Positions 20,793-31,030 of a stretch of DNA of 64,000 nucleotides are shown here, one piece after another. Positions within the stretch are counted from its first letter, which is position 1. Every line of letters starts with the position of its first letter. The stretch is from NCBI GenBank assembly GCA_032622095.1, contig CP136069.1, positions 162,057,043-162,121,042 on the forward strand. The letters run 5' to 3'. Below the pieces are notes generated by a model. The model was given only the letters and a program-made list of their open reading frames with translations. It was not told the origin of the DNA and searched no databases. The stretch comes from Siphonodentalium dalli. Its lineage: Eukaryota > Mollusca > Scaphopoda > Gadilida > Siphonodentaliidae. The position numbers and the translations under genes are program-made.

Positions 20793-22436
20793 GATTAATT
20801 CTTAAATTAATAATTAAAATTACCATCGGTCAATGTGTAATTAAACAATATATTAATAATGTTCGTTGCATGTTAATAAAGACTAAGATTGTTTACAGTC
20901 TGGACAATACAGGTTGCAACAGCGAACAGATGCAGCATATTCATCTAATAGGGTATACTTTATGAGCTTCTTAAATGTTAACCTCGGAGTGCAAGCCTTA
21001 ATAGGTGTAGATAGTTTATTCCATAGTGTAGGAAATTGGTGAAGTGGTAACTTGGCACTGAAGTTTGTTCTAGGAGTATGATGTTCAATATCACGAGTTT
21101 GTCTCGTTAGGGCATGTTTTTTCCGTCTAGGTTTTCGCAAAAAATCTGATAGTGACTTCGGTAAGACTTCATATTTCCAATCATAGACAAAAATCAAGGA
21201 TTTAATAGTATATAGATCTTGAACTTTTGGGATATCTGATCGTTTGAAAAGGGGGTCAGTATGTGAGTTATACTTGGCATTACAAATCATGCGGATAGCT
21301 TTCTTTTGTAGTTTAAAGATCTTTCCTATGTGGGACGAGTTGCCCCATATTTCTATTCCATAAGAAATGTGACTGTGAATCAGGGCGTAATATAGTGTTT
21401 TTAATATTTGGATTGGTAGGAACTTTTTGGCTCTACATAAGGCATGTATAACTTTGTTAACTTTTTTACAAATGTAATTAATGTGATAATCAAAGTTTAA
21501 ATTTTCATCTACATATATTCCTAAAAATTTAATGGCTGGTTCGTTATTTAGTGATGGTGTTGGAAAAATAATTTCATTGTTGATGGATAATCGTTTATTA
21601 CCGAAAGCTTGTCTGTTAGTGGCATTAAAAAGCATATATTTAGTTTTAGAGGCATTAATAACGAGTTTATTTGCCGTGCACCAGTTAAAGACTTTATCAA
21701 GCTCAATATTTGCATCATCAATCAGTTTATCTACTTTATTGTTAGAGGAGTATAACGTTGTGTCATCAGCAAATGATAGTAAATTAAAGTTTGTTGATTT
21801 CGGAATGTCATTTACATATAACAAAAAAAGGACAGGGCCGAGTATAGATCCTTGGGGGACACCGGTTTTTACATTTGCGAAATCTGATCTAACACCAGAG
21901 TGTTCAACAAACTGTTTCCGATTTGTTAAGTAGCTTTTGAAGAAATCATTGGCCAGGCCTCTAATTCCATAGTGGTTTAATTTTTTCAGAAGTATGTCAT
22001 GATCTAGAGTGTCAAAGGCTTTGGATAAATCTATAAATATAGCCAGTGTTGTGTCTTTTGTTTTTTTGTCGTTCATTTCCCCAATATAATTAAGGAGTTT
22101 TAACACAGGGTGGGACGTCGAATGATTTTTTCTAAAGCCAAACTGATGTCTGTTTAGTATCTCCTTTTTATCTAAGTAATCAGATAATCTTCTACATGTG
22201 ACTTTTTCAAGGAGTTTAGAAAACACGGGTAGAAGGGAGATTGGTCTGTAATTTTCCACAATTTTTTTGTCTCCTGATTTATGAATAGGAAATATTCTTG
22301 CAATTTTCATCAAGTCGGGCACTTTACCTTTACTAAATGACAAATTTATAATATGTGACATTGGTTCAGATATAAGAGGGCATATTATTTTAAGTAATTT
22401 CAAAGAATACCCTTCGTGGTCCAAACTAGTTTTATT
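20793..22436 (-). mobile_element. 5'-truncated Jockey/CR1-like LINE
   Basis: A minus-strand non-LTR element retaining the reverse transcriptase and 3' region only. Its 5' limit at about 22436 falls inside the reverse transcriptase, just before the NKTSLDHEGYSLKLLK block, and abuts a dispersed repeat. The AT-rich 3' part (20793-20882) runs into the adjacent microsatellite. Abrupt 5' truncation is the normal product of incomplete target-primed reverse transcription. Confidence 0.85.
20883..22424 (-). CDS. LINE reverse transcriptase, N-terminally truncated
   Basis: The longest frame in the window (513 residues) is RNA-directed DNA polymerase of a non-LTR retrotransposon, which copies element RNA at a nicked chromosomal site. 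Motifs in order: IFPIHKSGD and NYRPISLLPVFSKLLEK (about 43-75), RHQFGFRKNHSTSH (about 92-105), FIDLSKAFDTLDHDILL with the first catalytic Asp (about 130-147), GVPQGSILGPVLFLLYVND (about 187-206), SFADDTTLYSS with the FADD catalytic pair (about 217-227), NKLVINASKTK (about 253-263), then a thumb/C-terminal region with KFLGIYVDENLNF and WGNSSHIGKI. No stop or frameshift is seen, so the copy is young or was recently active elsewhere. The apurinic endonuclease and ORF1 are missing. The first Met is only the first in the open frame; the true start was upstream and is lost. Clade assignment beyond the Jockey/CR1 group is not secure. Confidence 0.9.
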   Translation of the reverse strand: MDHEGYSLKLLKIICPLISEPMSHIINLSFSKGKVPDLMKIARIFPIHKSGDKKIVENYRPISLLPVFSKLLEKVTCRRLSDYLDKKEILNRHQFGFRKNHSTSHPVLKLLNYIGEMNDKKTKDTTLAIFIDLSKAFDTLDHDILLKKLNHYGIRGLANDFFKSYLTNRKQFVEHSGVRSDFANVKTGVPQGSILGPVLFLLYVNDIPKSTNFNLLSFADDTTLYSSNNKVDKLIDDANIELDKVFNWCTANKLVINASKTKYMLFNATNRQAFGNKRLSINNEIIFPTPSLNNEPAIKFLGIYVDENLNFDYHINYICKKVNKVIHALCRAKKFLPIQILKTLYYALIHSHISYGIEIWGNSSHIGKIFKLQKKAIRMICNAKYNSHTDPLFKRSDIPKVQDLYTIKSLIFVYDWKYEVLPKSLSDFLRKPRRKKHALTRQTRDIEHHTPRTNFSAKLPLHQFPTLWNKLSTPIKACTPRLTFKKLIKYTLLDEYAASVRCCNLYCPDCKQS

Positions 22437-22606
22437 ATTCTACCAACATCGCCGAAAACTTCGAAGAAATCGACCATATCAGTCCACAGAAAACATCGCC
22501 TGAACTACGCTCAATTGTAAATATTTACTTCTCGATTCGGCGAAAAACTGAAGCAAATTATTTCGCCATCGAGAGTCATTACATTTAATTAAGATATGAG
22601 AATGAC
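22437..22606 (+). repeat. Dispersed repeat R, copy 1
   Basis: Begins ATTCTACCAACATCGCCG and includes GAACTACGCTCAATTG, TATTTACTTCTCGATTCG and ATTATTTCGCCATC. Two other copies are at 28231-28417 (minus) and 59018-59206 (plus). No coding frame or transposon ends seen, so it may be a SINE-like or MITE-like family. Confidence 0.75.
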
Positions 22607-22676
22607 GGGTAACTGCTTTGAGCAAAATTATTTTCCATTTCTATTTGATCACCCTACGGGAGGGTTTCACACCACT

Positions 22677-22981
22677 TTAACCCTTTCACGGCGGAAGCTG
22701 CGCTGGTGAAGCATCAATGACTGGGACAAAATTGCCGATGTATTTTCTGTTGGCCACGTTTCTTGCCATATATGATTCTAGCTCTTATATATATATACGA
22801 GTCTCCCATAGGGAGCCTCGTATATATAAGAGAATGCACTGGCTTACAATGTAGATCTTGTTAGGCCAATGTATTCTTTTATATATGCGAGGCTCCATTT
22901 GAGAGACTCGCATATATAAGAGAACGCATTGGCACAGGGTTTTCAAAAAGATTCAGGAAGCTCCAGTCATGGAAGGATTAA
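22677..22981. mobile_element. TTAA-flanked hairpin MITE, CCTTTCA subfamily
   Basis: Lies between TTAA at 22677 and TTAA at 22978. Ends are TTAACCCTTTCACGG and GTCATGGAAGGATTAA, weakly inverted. Inside are two palindromes with ACGAGTCTCCCATAGGGAGC and GCGAGGCTCCATTTGAGAGA loops on CTCTTATATAT stems. TTAA targets and CCC...GGG-like tips fit piggyBac-type non-autonomous elements. Confidence 0.65.
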
Positions 22982-23161
22982 ACCTCGTGTTGAAGTAATA
23001 TATCAGCATGACCGCGTGACACATCGTAGACTGTTGATATTCTTACCATAAATGCGCTTTCCAATGTATCTGAACATTTAGTGCATTCATATTAGGCGCC
23101 AAGACCGTACACAATATTAAAGGTGCACGATCCGATTCGATGGTTCCCATATCATTAAATT

Positions 23162-23184
23162 CCAGCAACAACAACAACAACAAC
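23162..23184. repeat. (CAA)n microsatellite
   Basis: Short run of CAA/AAC triplets. Confidence 0.9.
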
Positions 23185-23443
23185 ATTTCCTGAAATACCG
23201 CTTCAGTTTTCAGAATAGATTAATTGCCGAAAAATAATACTAACCACTGTGAACTATAGTATAAAATTGCCTAAAAAGTGTTATTTATCAACATTTTGTT
23301 CAACGCAATTTGGTATCGAGAGTATGTCTGTCGGAATTCGTTGAATGTTTACCAGCCGCCAAATATTCGAGGTGGTGAAAATAACAAATTTCAAATCAAT
23401 AACTCGAAATCTGATAACTCTTGGCGTTAATCTGGGATTAGGA

Positions 23444-23962
23444 TAGATCATGCCATGAATCTCTACTCTGGCTGACGCCCGTAGATATCATATTCCACCA
23501 GTACAAAACATGGGAACTTTTTGAAGTTTTGACAGGGAACCTTATAAAGTCGAAAAAATAACGCAGGGAATATATTTCTTAGTGATTATCTCTTCCGTAA
23601 TAGTGTACTTCACTATATGTGAAGATCCCAACTCGAAATTACATGTTTTTCTGTGACTTTTGTGAGCCGATATCGCGATAAACATTGAATTAATTACCCA
23701 GCAAAAGTTCCATAATTGTAAGAAACGTAAAGCAAAATCGCTCACAAAGTCACTTAAATCGTGAAATTTCGAGGTGGGACCTTCACCTACAGTGAAGTAC
23801 ATTATTAAGAAAGAGATATTAACAAAGAAATATATTGCCTTTATTATTTTTTCGATTATATAAGTTTCCCTGTCAAAACTTTCAAAAAGTTCCCATATTT
23901 TGTACTGGTGGAATATGATCTCTAAGGGTGGTAGCCATAGTAGAGATTCATGGCATGATCTA
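23444..23962. mobile_element. Foldback MITE with TAGATCATGCC ends, copy 1
   Basis: Starts TAGATCATGCCATGAATCTC and ends GATTCATGGCATGATCTA. Inverted arms of about 140 bp share ATCATATTCCACCAGTACAA, GGGAACTTTTTGAA and GACAGGGAA. A second copy spans 31031-32829, split by another insertion. The minus-strand frame at 23542-23802 is incidental. Confidence 0.85.
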
Positions 23963-25132
23963 GGATTAAGACATTATTTTTAATATAATATGAAATAATT
24001 TGAAAAGAATGAAGTATGCATATCCTCGTCTGTTTCGAGTTTCCACCACCACCCAGTGCCGCCCATGGTCTCTTACCCACCACTGCCTGCTCCAATGACG
24101 CTTCTTATTTTCACGCATCAACAAACTGATAGATATCAGACATACTTTATTTATTCATTTAGGTATCCATGAGAGACGGCATTTTTATGACTGGTCTAAC
24201 AGCTTGAAAGTCAATTATCACTACTCTGTTGATGAACCTCTCACGTTCAGGTGATTAATTATATCAACGATTGGTGTGACATGGATTTTACATACATATA
24301 TTACAAACAAATGTGTATCCACCAAAGCAGAAAACATGAATACCAAAGACGCCAGTCAATTGGTTTGACTTGGGTTGCAGTGACAGATGCATCCTGTTTA
24401 AATGATATGTATACCTTTAGAGATAACCAATGACAGACTTGTATATTACCAATACGTATTGTCACTCCAATGTGCATGGTTATCCAATATCACCGTGCAT
24501 ATCCCACTACACATCATTATGGTGACGATTGTGTCATGTTGTTGGTTTTCAGCTCATTGGAACACAATGTGTATTCCAATTAAATGGTGACTTATTTTTT
24601 CGCTTTAAAATCACATCATAGGGGGCTTTCTATCCGAAATTTAGTTGGAATGAAACATTTGAAGGGTCTCTGTGAAATTGATCACAGATTATCCTATATA
24701 GTTGGCGACTGAAATGAGCATTAATTATTACAGAACTACCATATAACTGATGTTCGAAGTCAGTCTTATTTTAGACCTAGTCTGACTGCATACAACGGAA
24801 CAACTGGTTAGTAGCCGCATGCCAACAATGGTTTTATATATGCAAAATAAACTGTGATGCGGACTATTTGAAGTGGGGTCTTGGTGTCCTTATAAATGAA
24901 TAGACAGAGTAAGCTTTAACATCTGCATTACATCTCGACGAAAATAGCAAGACATCATATTTTAAACACTAGACTCCTAATAAGAAGTAAATTAGTTTTC
25001 ATAAATATTGTCCCGGAGACCTGAATAACGTAATCTTTAACAAAATTGCAAAAAGTGACTTATCTTCAATAATACAAACATGTGCAATCATGCTTCGAAG
25101 CTTTAGCTTGAGTAGTTTATACATTTGAACAT
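23963..25132. other. Mostly unique sequence with one dispersed repeat
   Basis: The segment 24250-24365 is related in inverted orientation to 15485-15610. The rest shows no gene, RNA or transposon ends. Confidence 0.35.
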
Positions 25133-25532
25133 TTAACCCTTTACCCAACAAACCGGCCAAAACCGGCCAAATAAAGCTTCAACAGCCTAAAATATCTTCG
25201 GTCTGTCTCAATAGAACCATACACATATGGATATCATTGGAACCGGCTCCTTGACCACATTGTGATAGTTACAGTTATGCCCTGTGCCAATGCATTCTCT
25301 TATATATGCGAGTCGACCATAGGTCGCCTCGCATATATAAGAGAATGCATTGGCCTAACAAAAATCTTTTTTTAACACTTTTTACAATTTTTTCTTACAT
25401 TCTTTAACAATTTTATAATTTTTAATGTGTTAAGCCAATGCATTCTCTTATATATGCGAGGCGACCTATGGTCGACTCGCATATATAAGAGAATGCATTG
25501 GCACAGGGCCCTTCTGTTGGGTAAAGGGTTAA
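25133..25532. mobile_element. piggyBac-like MITE with paired hairpins, copy 1
   Basis: Bounded by TTAACCCTTTACCCAACA and its exact reverse complement TGTTGGGTAAAGGGTTAA, giving an 18-bp terminal repeat that includes a TTAA target site as in piggyBac insertions. Inside are two 67-nt near-perfect palindromes (25287-25353 and 25435-25501), inverted relative to each other and separated by an AT-rich spacer. The longer left shoulder contains AACCGGCCAAA repeats. Non-coding. Confidence 0.9.
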
Positions 25533-26198
25533 AGTGGGAATCATACACAGTTCGGGTTGATTCGCCAATACATAAGTAGAACCACAACACTTCCCTCGTC
25601 AGAATAGACTAATAGACTGATACCATGGCATAATGGACATTAATTCGTTATATTCGACAACGGCGTATCGCATAACACGCACTATCAGACATACATGGAT
25701 GTATGCATGTCGGACAGTCAGTCCATTTTTGCAAACGTTCTTGTGCACCTTGAGGCTAAATTTCCATTTATATTGTTTATCGCATCGGTCGCACGTTAAC
25801 GCGATTATCTGTGCATTCCTTGTGTATGTTCCGTCAAATGGTTATTTTACTACGAAAAGAAAGACCTTCCGCATGTTTCACACGTAATGTCATTTTGCCT
25901 ATCGAGCACTGAATGCCACGTGACTCTTCTTCAAGTTCGATCCCGCAGATTTAAAAGTTGCACGACAACCATGTAGAGTTTTCGCACGTCTCGTTGTGCA
26001 GCGCTAAATACATGTATAGTTCCACGTGAGACAGTAAATATATTGTGATACGCAATTTGCGGTACACTAGCATCTAACCGGTTAAGACTGATTGTGTGTG
26101 GATACGCTGAAATTTACCCTATAGATTCTCACACTTTCTTCGTTGGTATATTCTCTCTAGGAACACATTGATCACTCAAGAAAATTGAAGAGGATGTA
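25533..26198. other. No feature recognised
   Basis: Unique sequence between two copies of the same MITE. The 84-codon frame at 25633-25887 is not recognisable. Confidence 0.4.
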
Positions 26199-26578
26199 TT
26201 AACCCTTTACCCAACAAACCGGCCAAAAACGCCCAAATAAAGCTTCAACAGTCTAAATTATCTTTAAAATATGGATATCATTGGAACCGGCTCATTGACC
26301 ACATTGTGATGGTTACAGTTATGCCCTGTGCCAATGCATTCTCTTATATATGCGAGTCGACCATAGGTCGCCTCGCATATATATAAGAGAATGCATTGGC
26401 CTAAATAAAATCTTTTTTTAACACTTTTTACCATTTTTTCTTACATTCTTTAACAATTTTATAATTTTTAATGTGTTAAGCCAATGCATTCTCTTATATA
26501 TGCGAGGCGACCTATGGTCGACTCGCATATATAAGAGAATGCATTGGCACAGGGCCGTTCTGTTGGGTAAAGGGTTAA
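26199..26578. mobile_element. piggyBac-like MITE with paired hairpins, copy 2
   Basis: Same ends and internal plan as copy 1, with TTAA at both edges. The left shoulder is shorter (the TCGGTCTGTCTC segment is missing) and the first hairpin has an extra AT pair in its stem. Confidence 0.9.
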
Positions 26579-28230
26579 GTAAGATGCGTCTTAGATCTCA
26601 CGATTTATATTTTCCCTTGCAGGAACGCCCTATATCATTAGTCATTACTCCTTGTGCGTTGAACTGTTCAAATCATCGTTGATAAGCCATCAAAGCCCAT
26701 GTATAGCGAACGTATTTAGTGATGGACTTGGTCAAAAATATGACACTTTATAAATGAAATTGATGAAATTCCAACGGTGGTGTACTGTCAAGAGGACAAA
26801 ATTGGTAAATTTCCTGCACAATTTCCGGTGTCGGATATACACGGTTAATATGTTGTTTTCGTGCTGTTGTGGCCATTTGCCTGCCATTTCATGGCCGCGA
26901 TTTTATTTTTTTCTGTCCGTATTTGTTCGAAGGTTCAGGGAGCTCTCTATTCAGGAGATATATCTTAATTTTGCGGTCGCTGTATGCTCGATTAATGTTC
27001 AAAATAGCTATACGTTGGCGGACGGTTAAGTTTTGGACGCGAGTACGGTGTTAATTTTTCTTGTTCAATAATTTGATGGAGTGTCGGCTGTAGTATCTAA
27101 TACTTCCAAACTGGTGGCCATATCTATTGCAAAAATAATGTGGATGCTGAAAGGAGACAATTTGAATCGATGAATAATTTGATGATGCCTCTCAATTCTT
27201 ATCGTCGTAACGTCATGAATTTATCGAATCTGGCGACAAATGAATGTGTGATAGTGTGACCATTGGCCAAATGGAAGAATATCAAATTTGCCTTTTTGTA
27301 TGAACTTGTTCTGTTTTCTACATTGAATAGGAAATGGTGTGGTGTCGTCTAAAAATGCAAAATTGACGGGATACCATTGGAAAAGTCAAACTAATTTTAT
27401 TTGTGCGCCCAGTTAGGGGTCGGCAACATCGGATTCTCATATTGGAATAGTTCAGCATCAAGGAAAGTTTGGTCCCACCTCCTGGTGTCCATGACTTACG
27501 AACGCGCGCACTCGCAGCCGTCCTCTGTTCAAAAGTACTTTAATGCTTCGGGAATTGTCACTTGCCATTTTGACATCCATTCTCTAGGTCAGACGACTTG
27601 CATTAATGTCTCGCGCGCATCCATTATTGCGAATTGTGAGGCTTCCCGAATTCGAATCTTAGTCGTCTTAACAAACAACCTCTTGGCTCTTTGATCAGGA
27701 TCTAATGTGCGTCTCCTTTGATAGCCATACCTCTATGGCGCAACTGTCCATCAACATTGCCACAATTCGAGCTCAAATTGGTTTCTGCGAGTCGGTTAAA
27801 ATCCCAGCCCATTGACCAACGGACGGTAATCTGTCAGATTAACGGCTCTAACATTCCTTTTTAAAGCAAACAGGCGGTGTGTAACCCAAAAAAGACGAAT
27901 TGAAGTAATGAAGAAAAAAACAACTATAAACACGTGTTTGGGTCTCAAACAAAAACAGTCATTGATGTTAGCACGACCAGGAACAGAAAAGAGCGTTCGG
28001 TGTTAGTCTATTCCTGATATAGTAGAAATAAAGAGTGTTTGTCTGGCTTCTGGCAAAAACATTAAAACGGCTGGATATTGGCTGCCGCCATTTGGAGGTT
28101 CGAATGAGCCATGTCCGTTTAAAGTGATGTGAAACATTCCGGCAGAGTCAACAAATATAAATGGATAATAATCTTGCTCAAAGTAGTTGTTTTTTTGCAA
28201 ATATTATATCCAAATTGAGAACACACATCG
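26579..28230. other. No gene recognised over 1.6 kb
   Basis: The longest frames (26754-27029 and 27401-27694, plus) encode 91 and 97 residues with no motifs I know. The sequence is less repetitive than its surroundings. It may be unique intergenic or intronic DNA. Confidence 0.35.
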
Positions 28231-28417
28231 TCATTCTTATATATTAATTAAATGCAGTGACTTTAGGTGGCGAAGTCGTTTTCGTTAGTTTATCGCCGAT
28301 AGGTGCGTCCCGAATCGAGAGGTAATTAACTACTTACAATTGCGCGTAGTTCAGACGATGTTTTCTATGGAGTGTTACAGTCTATTTGCTTAAGATTTTC
28401 GGCGATGTTCGTAGAAT
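28231..28417 (-). repeat. Dispersed repeat R, copy 2
   Basis: Reverse complement of the family at 22437 and 59018: CATTCTACGAACATCGCCG, AACATCGTCTGAACTACGCG and CTCGATTCGGGACGC are recognisable on the minus strand. Confidence 0.75.
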
Positions 28418-28714
28418 GCTATAAGTTTCACACACCCGAACAAGTCCATAATATGTCTTTAAAATCCACGTCAAGCAGGGTGTGTGATATCCAGAGGTGA
28501 CACCACATGCGCGGATCACGTGCAATAGATTGATTGATAGAGAAAAAAATCCGAAAATAAATCAGTTGGAATTCGAAATCTGTCAACAAAGGTATATTTG
28601 ATGTGGTTTGACCATTACCTGGAGACATTATCTGGAGACATTGGTAAACGGTTATGTCATTCTTATTACTGCGACATGCTTCCGAATATCTTTATATTGA
28701 CGTGTGTGCTCTGG

Positions 28715-30070
28715 TTTAACCCTATCTATACTGAAGCATCATTGATGAGTAGTTATCCCATAGGAAATGTTCAGATAATAAGTTTAACCCTATCTATACT
28801 GAAGCATAATTAATGAGCAGTTATCCCATAGGAAGTGGTCAGATAATAAGTTTAACCCTATCTATACTGAAGCATAATTGATGAGTAGTTATCACATAGG
28901 AAGTGGTCAGATAATAAGTTTAACCCTATCTATACTAAAGCATAATTGATGAGTAGTTATCCCATAGGAAATGGTCAGATAATAAGTTTAACACTATCTA
29001 CACTAAAACATCATTGATGAGTAGTTATCCCATAGGAAATGGTCAGATATTAGTTTAACCCTATCTATACTGAAGCATAATTGATGAGTAGTTATCCCAT
29101 AGGAAATGGTCAGATAATACGTTTAACCCTATCTATACTAAAGCATCATTGATGAGCAGTTATCCCATAGGAAATGGTCAGATAAAAAGTTTAACCCTAT
29201 CTATACTGAAACATCATTGATGTGTATTTATCCCATAGGAAATGGTCAGATAATAAGTTTAACCCTATCTATACTGGAGCATAATTGATGAGTAGTTATC
29301 CCATAGGAAATGGTCAGATAATACGTTTAACCCTATCTATACTAAAGCATCATTGATGAGCAGTTATCCCATAAGAAATGGTCAGATAATAAGTTTAACA
29401 CTATCTACACTAAAACATCATTGATGGGTATTTATCACATAGGAAATGTTCAGATAATAAGTTTAACCCTACCTATAATAAATCATCATTGATGAGTAGT
29501 TATCCCATAGGAAATGGTCAGATAATAAGATTGACCCTTTCTATAATAAAGCATAATTGGTGTGTATTTATCCAACAGGAAATGGTCAGATAATAAGTTT
29601 AACCCTATCTATACTATAACATCATTGATGAGTATTTATCACATAGGAAATGTTCAGATAATAAGTTTAACCCTACCTATACTAAATCATCATAGATGAG
29701 TATTTATCACATAGGAAATGTTCAGATAATAAGTTTAACCCTACCTATTCTAAATCATCATTGATGAGTAGTTATCCCATAGGAAATGGTCAGATAATAA
29801 ATTTAACCCTTTCTATTCTAAACCACAATTGGTGAGTATTTATCCAACATGAAATGGTCAGATAATAAGTTTAACCCTATCTATACTGAAACATCATTGA
29901 TGTGTATTTATCAAATAGGAAATGTTCAGATAATAAGTTTAACCCTACCTATTCTAAATCGTCATTGGTGAGTAGTTATCCCATAGGAAATGGTCAGATA
30001 ATAAGTGTAACACTATATATACTAAAGCATCATTAATGAGTAGTTAATCCATAGGAAATGGTCAGATATA
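28715..30070. repeat. 68-bp satellite array, about 20 units
   Basis: TTTAACCCTATCTATACT starts at 28715, 28783 and 28851 and continues with little length change to 30070. The unit also has CATCATTGATGAGTAGTTAT and CCCATAGGAAATGGTCAGAT. Variants such as TATTTATCACAT and GTTCAGAT alternate in the right half, suggesting a higher-order mixture of unit types. Smaller clusters of the same unit lie near 42.8 kb, with diverged relics near 50 kb. Confidence 0.95.
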
Positions 30071-30074
30071 TAGA

Positions 30075-30214
30075 ATACACCCATAGTAGCCGAGAATAAC
30101 AAATTTTCACCACGAGTGGTATTGTGGTTTTAACCACGAGCCTTTGGCGAGTGGTTAAAACCACAATTCCACGAGTGGTGAAATTTTTTTATTCTCGGCT
30201 ACTATGGGTGTATT
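30075..30214. mobile_element. Short foldback MITE (ACCACGAGTGG family), copy 2
   Basis: ATACACCCATAGTAGCCGAG at the left is inverted at the right (CTCGGCTACTATGGGTGTAT). Internal arms TTTTCACCACGAGTGG and CCACGAGTGGTGAAA form nearly complete pairing. It sits directly at the right edge of the 68-bp satellite. Confidence 0.85.
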
Positions 30215-31030
30215 TTGTTTATACCATAATTATTATTCTTCGTTCGCTTCGTAAATGTATTTCTACTCTGTTGACCAGTGACTGTTAAAGTGACACAACA
30301 ATCTTCACCAATATACCCCCATTGACTGAAGCAATAATATATATATATATACGGCGGAATCCCGCAGATAACTATTTTTAGCCACAATTCCAATCCGCGC
30401 GATCCGATTGGTCGACGACCTTTCGTCACCAATTTGATACGATTGTTTTTACTTCTTGGGAATAATAAATCCACTCTCATTCTCAAGACGAAGTAAATTA
30501 ATTAAAACCTAGTTAGAACGTATATTTGAATTAGATTATCGGAGTTTTAACTCGGTGTATTGTGCGTTGAATGGGAATGTTGGGTCGTCACATATGAATT
30601 CAACGATTATTGCCTGGAAAACTGGTCAAAACTCGTTTCGAATAAGTTCGTGTGTTGTTGACATTGTAATTGAATATTGTCAACAGCGGCAATTCTCAGC
30701 CTGATGACCAAGCAGCCGAGTGACTCGGGTCTCAATGGGATCTGTTGGAGAACCAATCGTTCAAACACGCATATTTAAAAAAAACAGTGTGGGTCGATAT
30801 AGCGTCAGACAAATGTACATGTAGCAAGTGCAATTTTACACTGAAATGTACTAAGCTATATATGCATGTATGGCTTTGGATTGTACTGGCTGCATTAGGC
30901 CTACACTGACTACATACAGGCCCTGCAGATTCAAATTCAACAAGTCTCAACAGTGACCCTATAGTATTAAAATGACTAATTTCAAAATGTGTGGCCCAAT
31001 ATTAGATATATTTTTTTGTTGGGGAAAGTG
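30215..31030. other. No feature recognised
   Basis: Contains a short (TA)n run near 30338-30351. Other sequence appears unique and non-coding. Confidence 0.35.

Noticed and set aside
21532-21933. 133-codon plus-strand frame
   Set aside because: It is the antisense shadow of the LINE reverse transcriptase frame.
25372-25590. Short frames containing CQCILLYMRVDHRSPRIYKRMHW-like peptides (also at 26473, 45069, 45124, 58510, 58790)
   Set aside because: The shared peptide is the translation of the MITE hairpins, seen on both strands and in many copies; it is not a gene family.
28783-28800. Telomere-like TTTAACCCTA motifs
   Set aside because: CCCTA occurs once per 68-bp satellite unit and is not arrayed as hexamers.
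28715-30070. CRISPR-like array
   Set aside because: Units are contiguous 68-bp tandem repeats without unique spacers, in a eukaryotic context.
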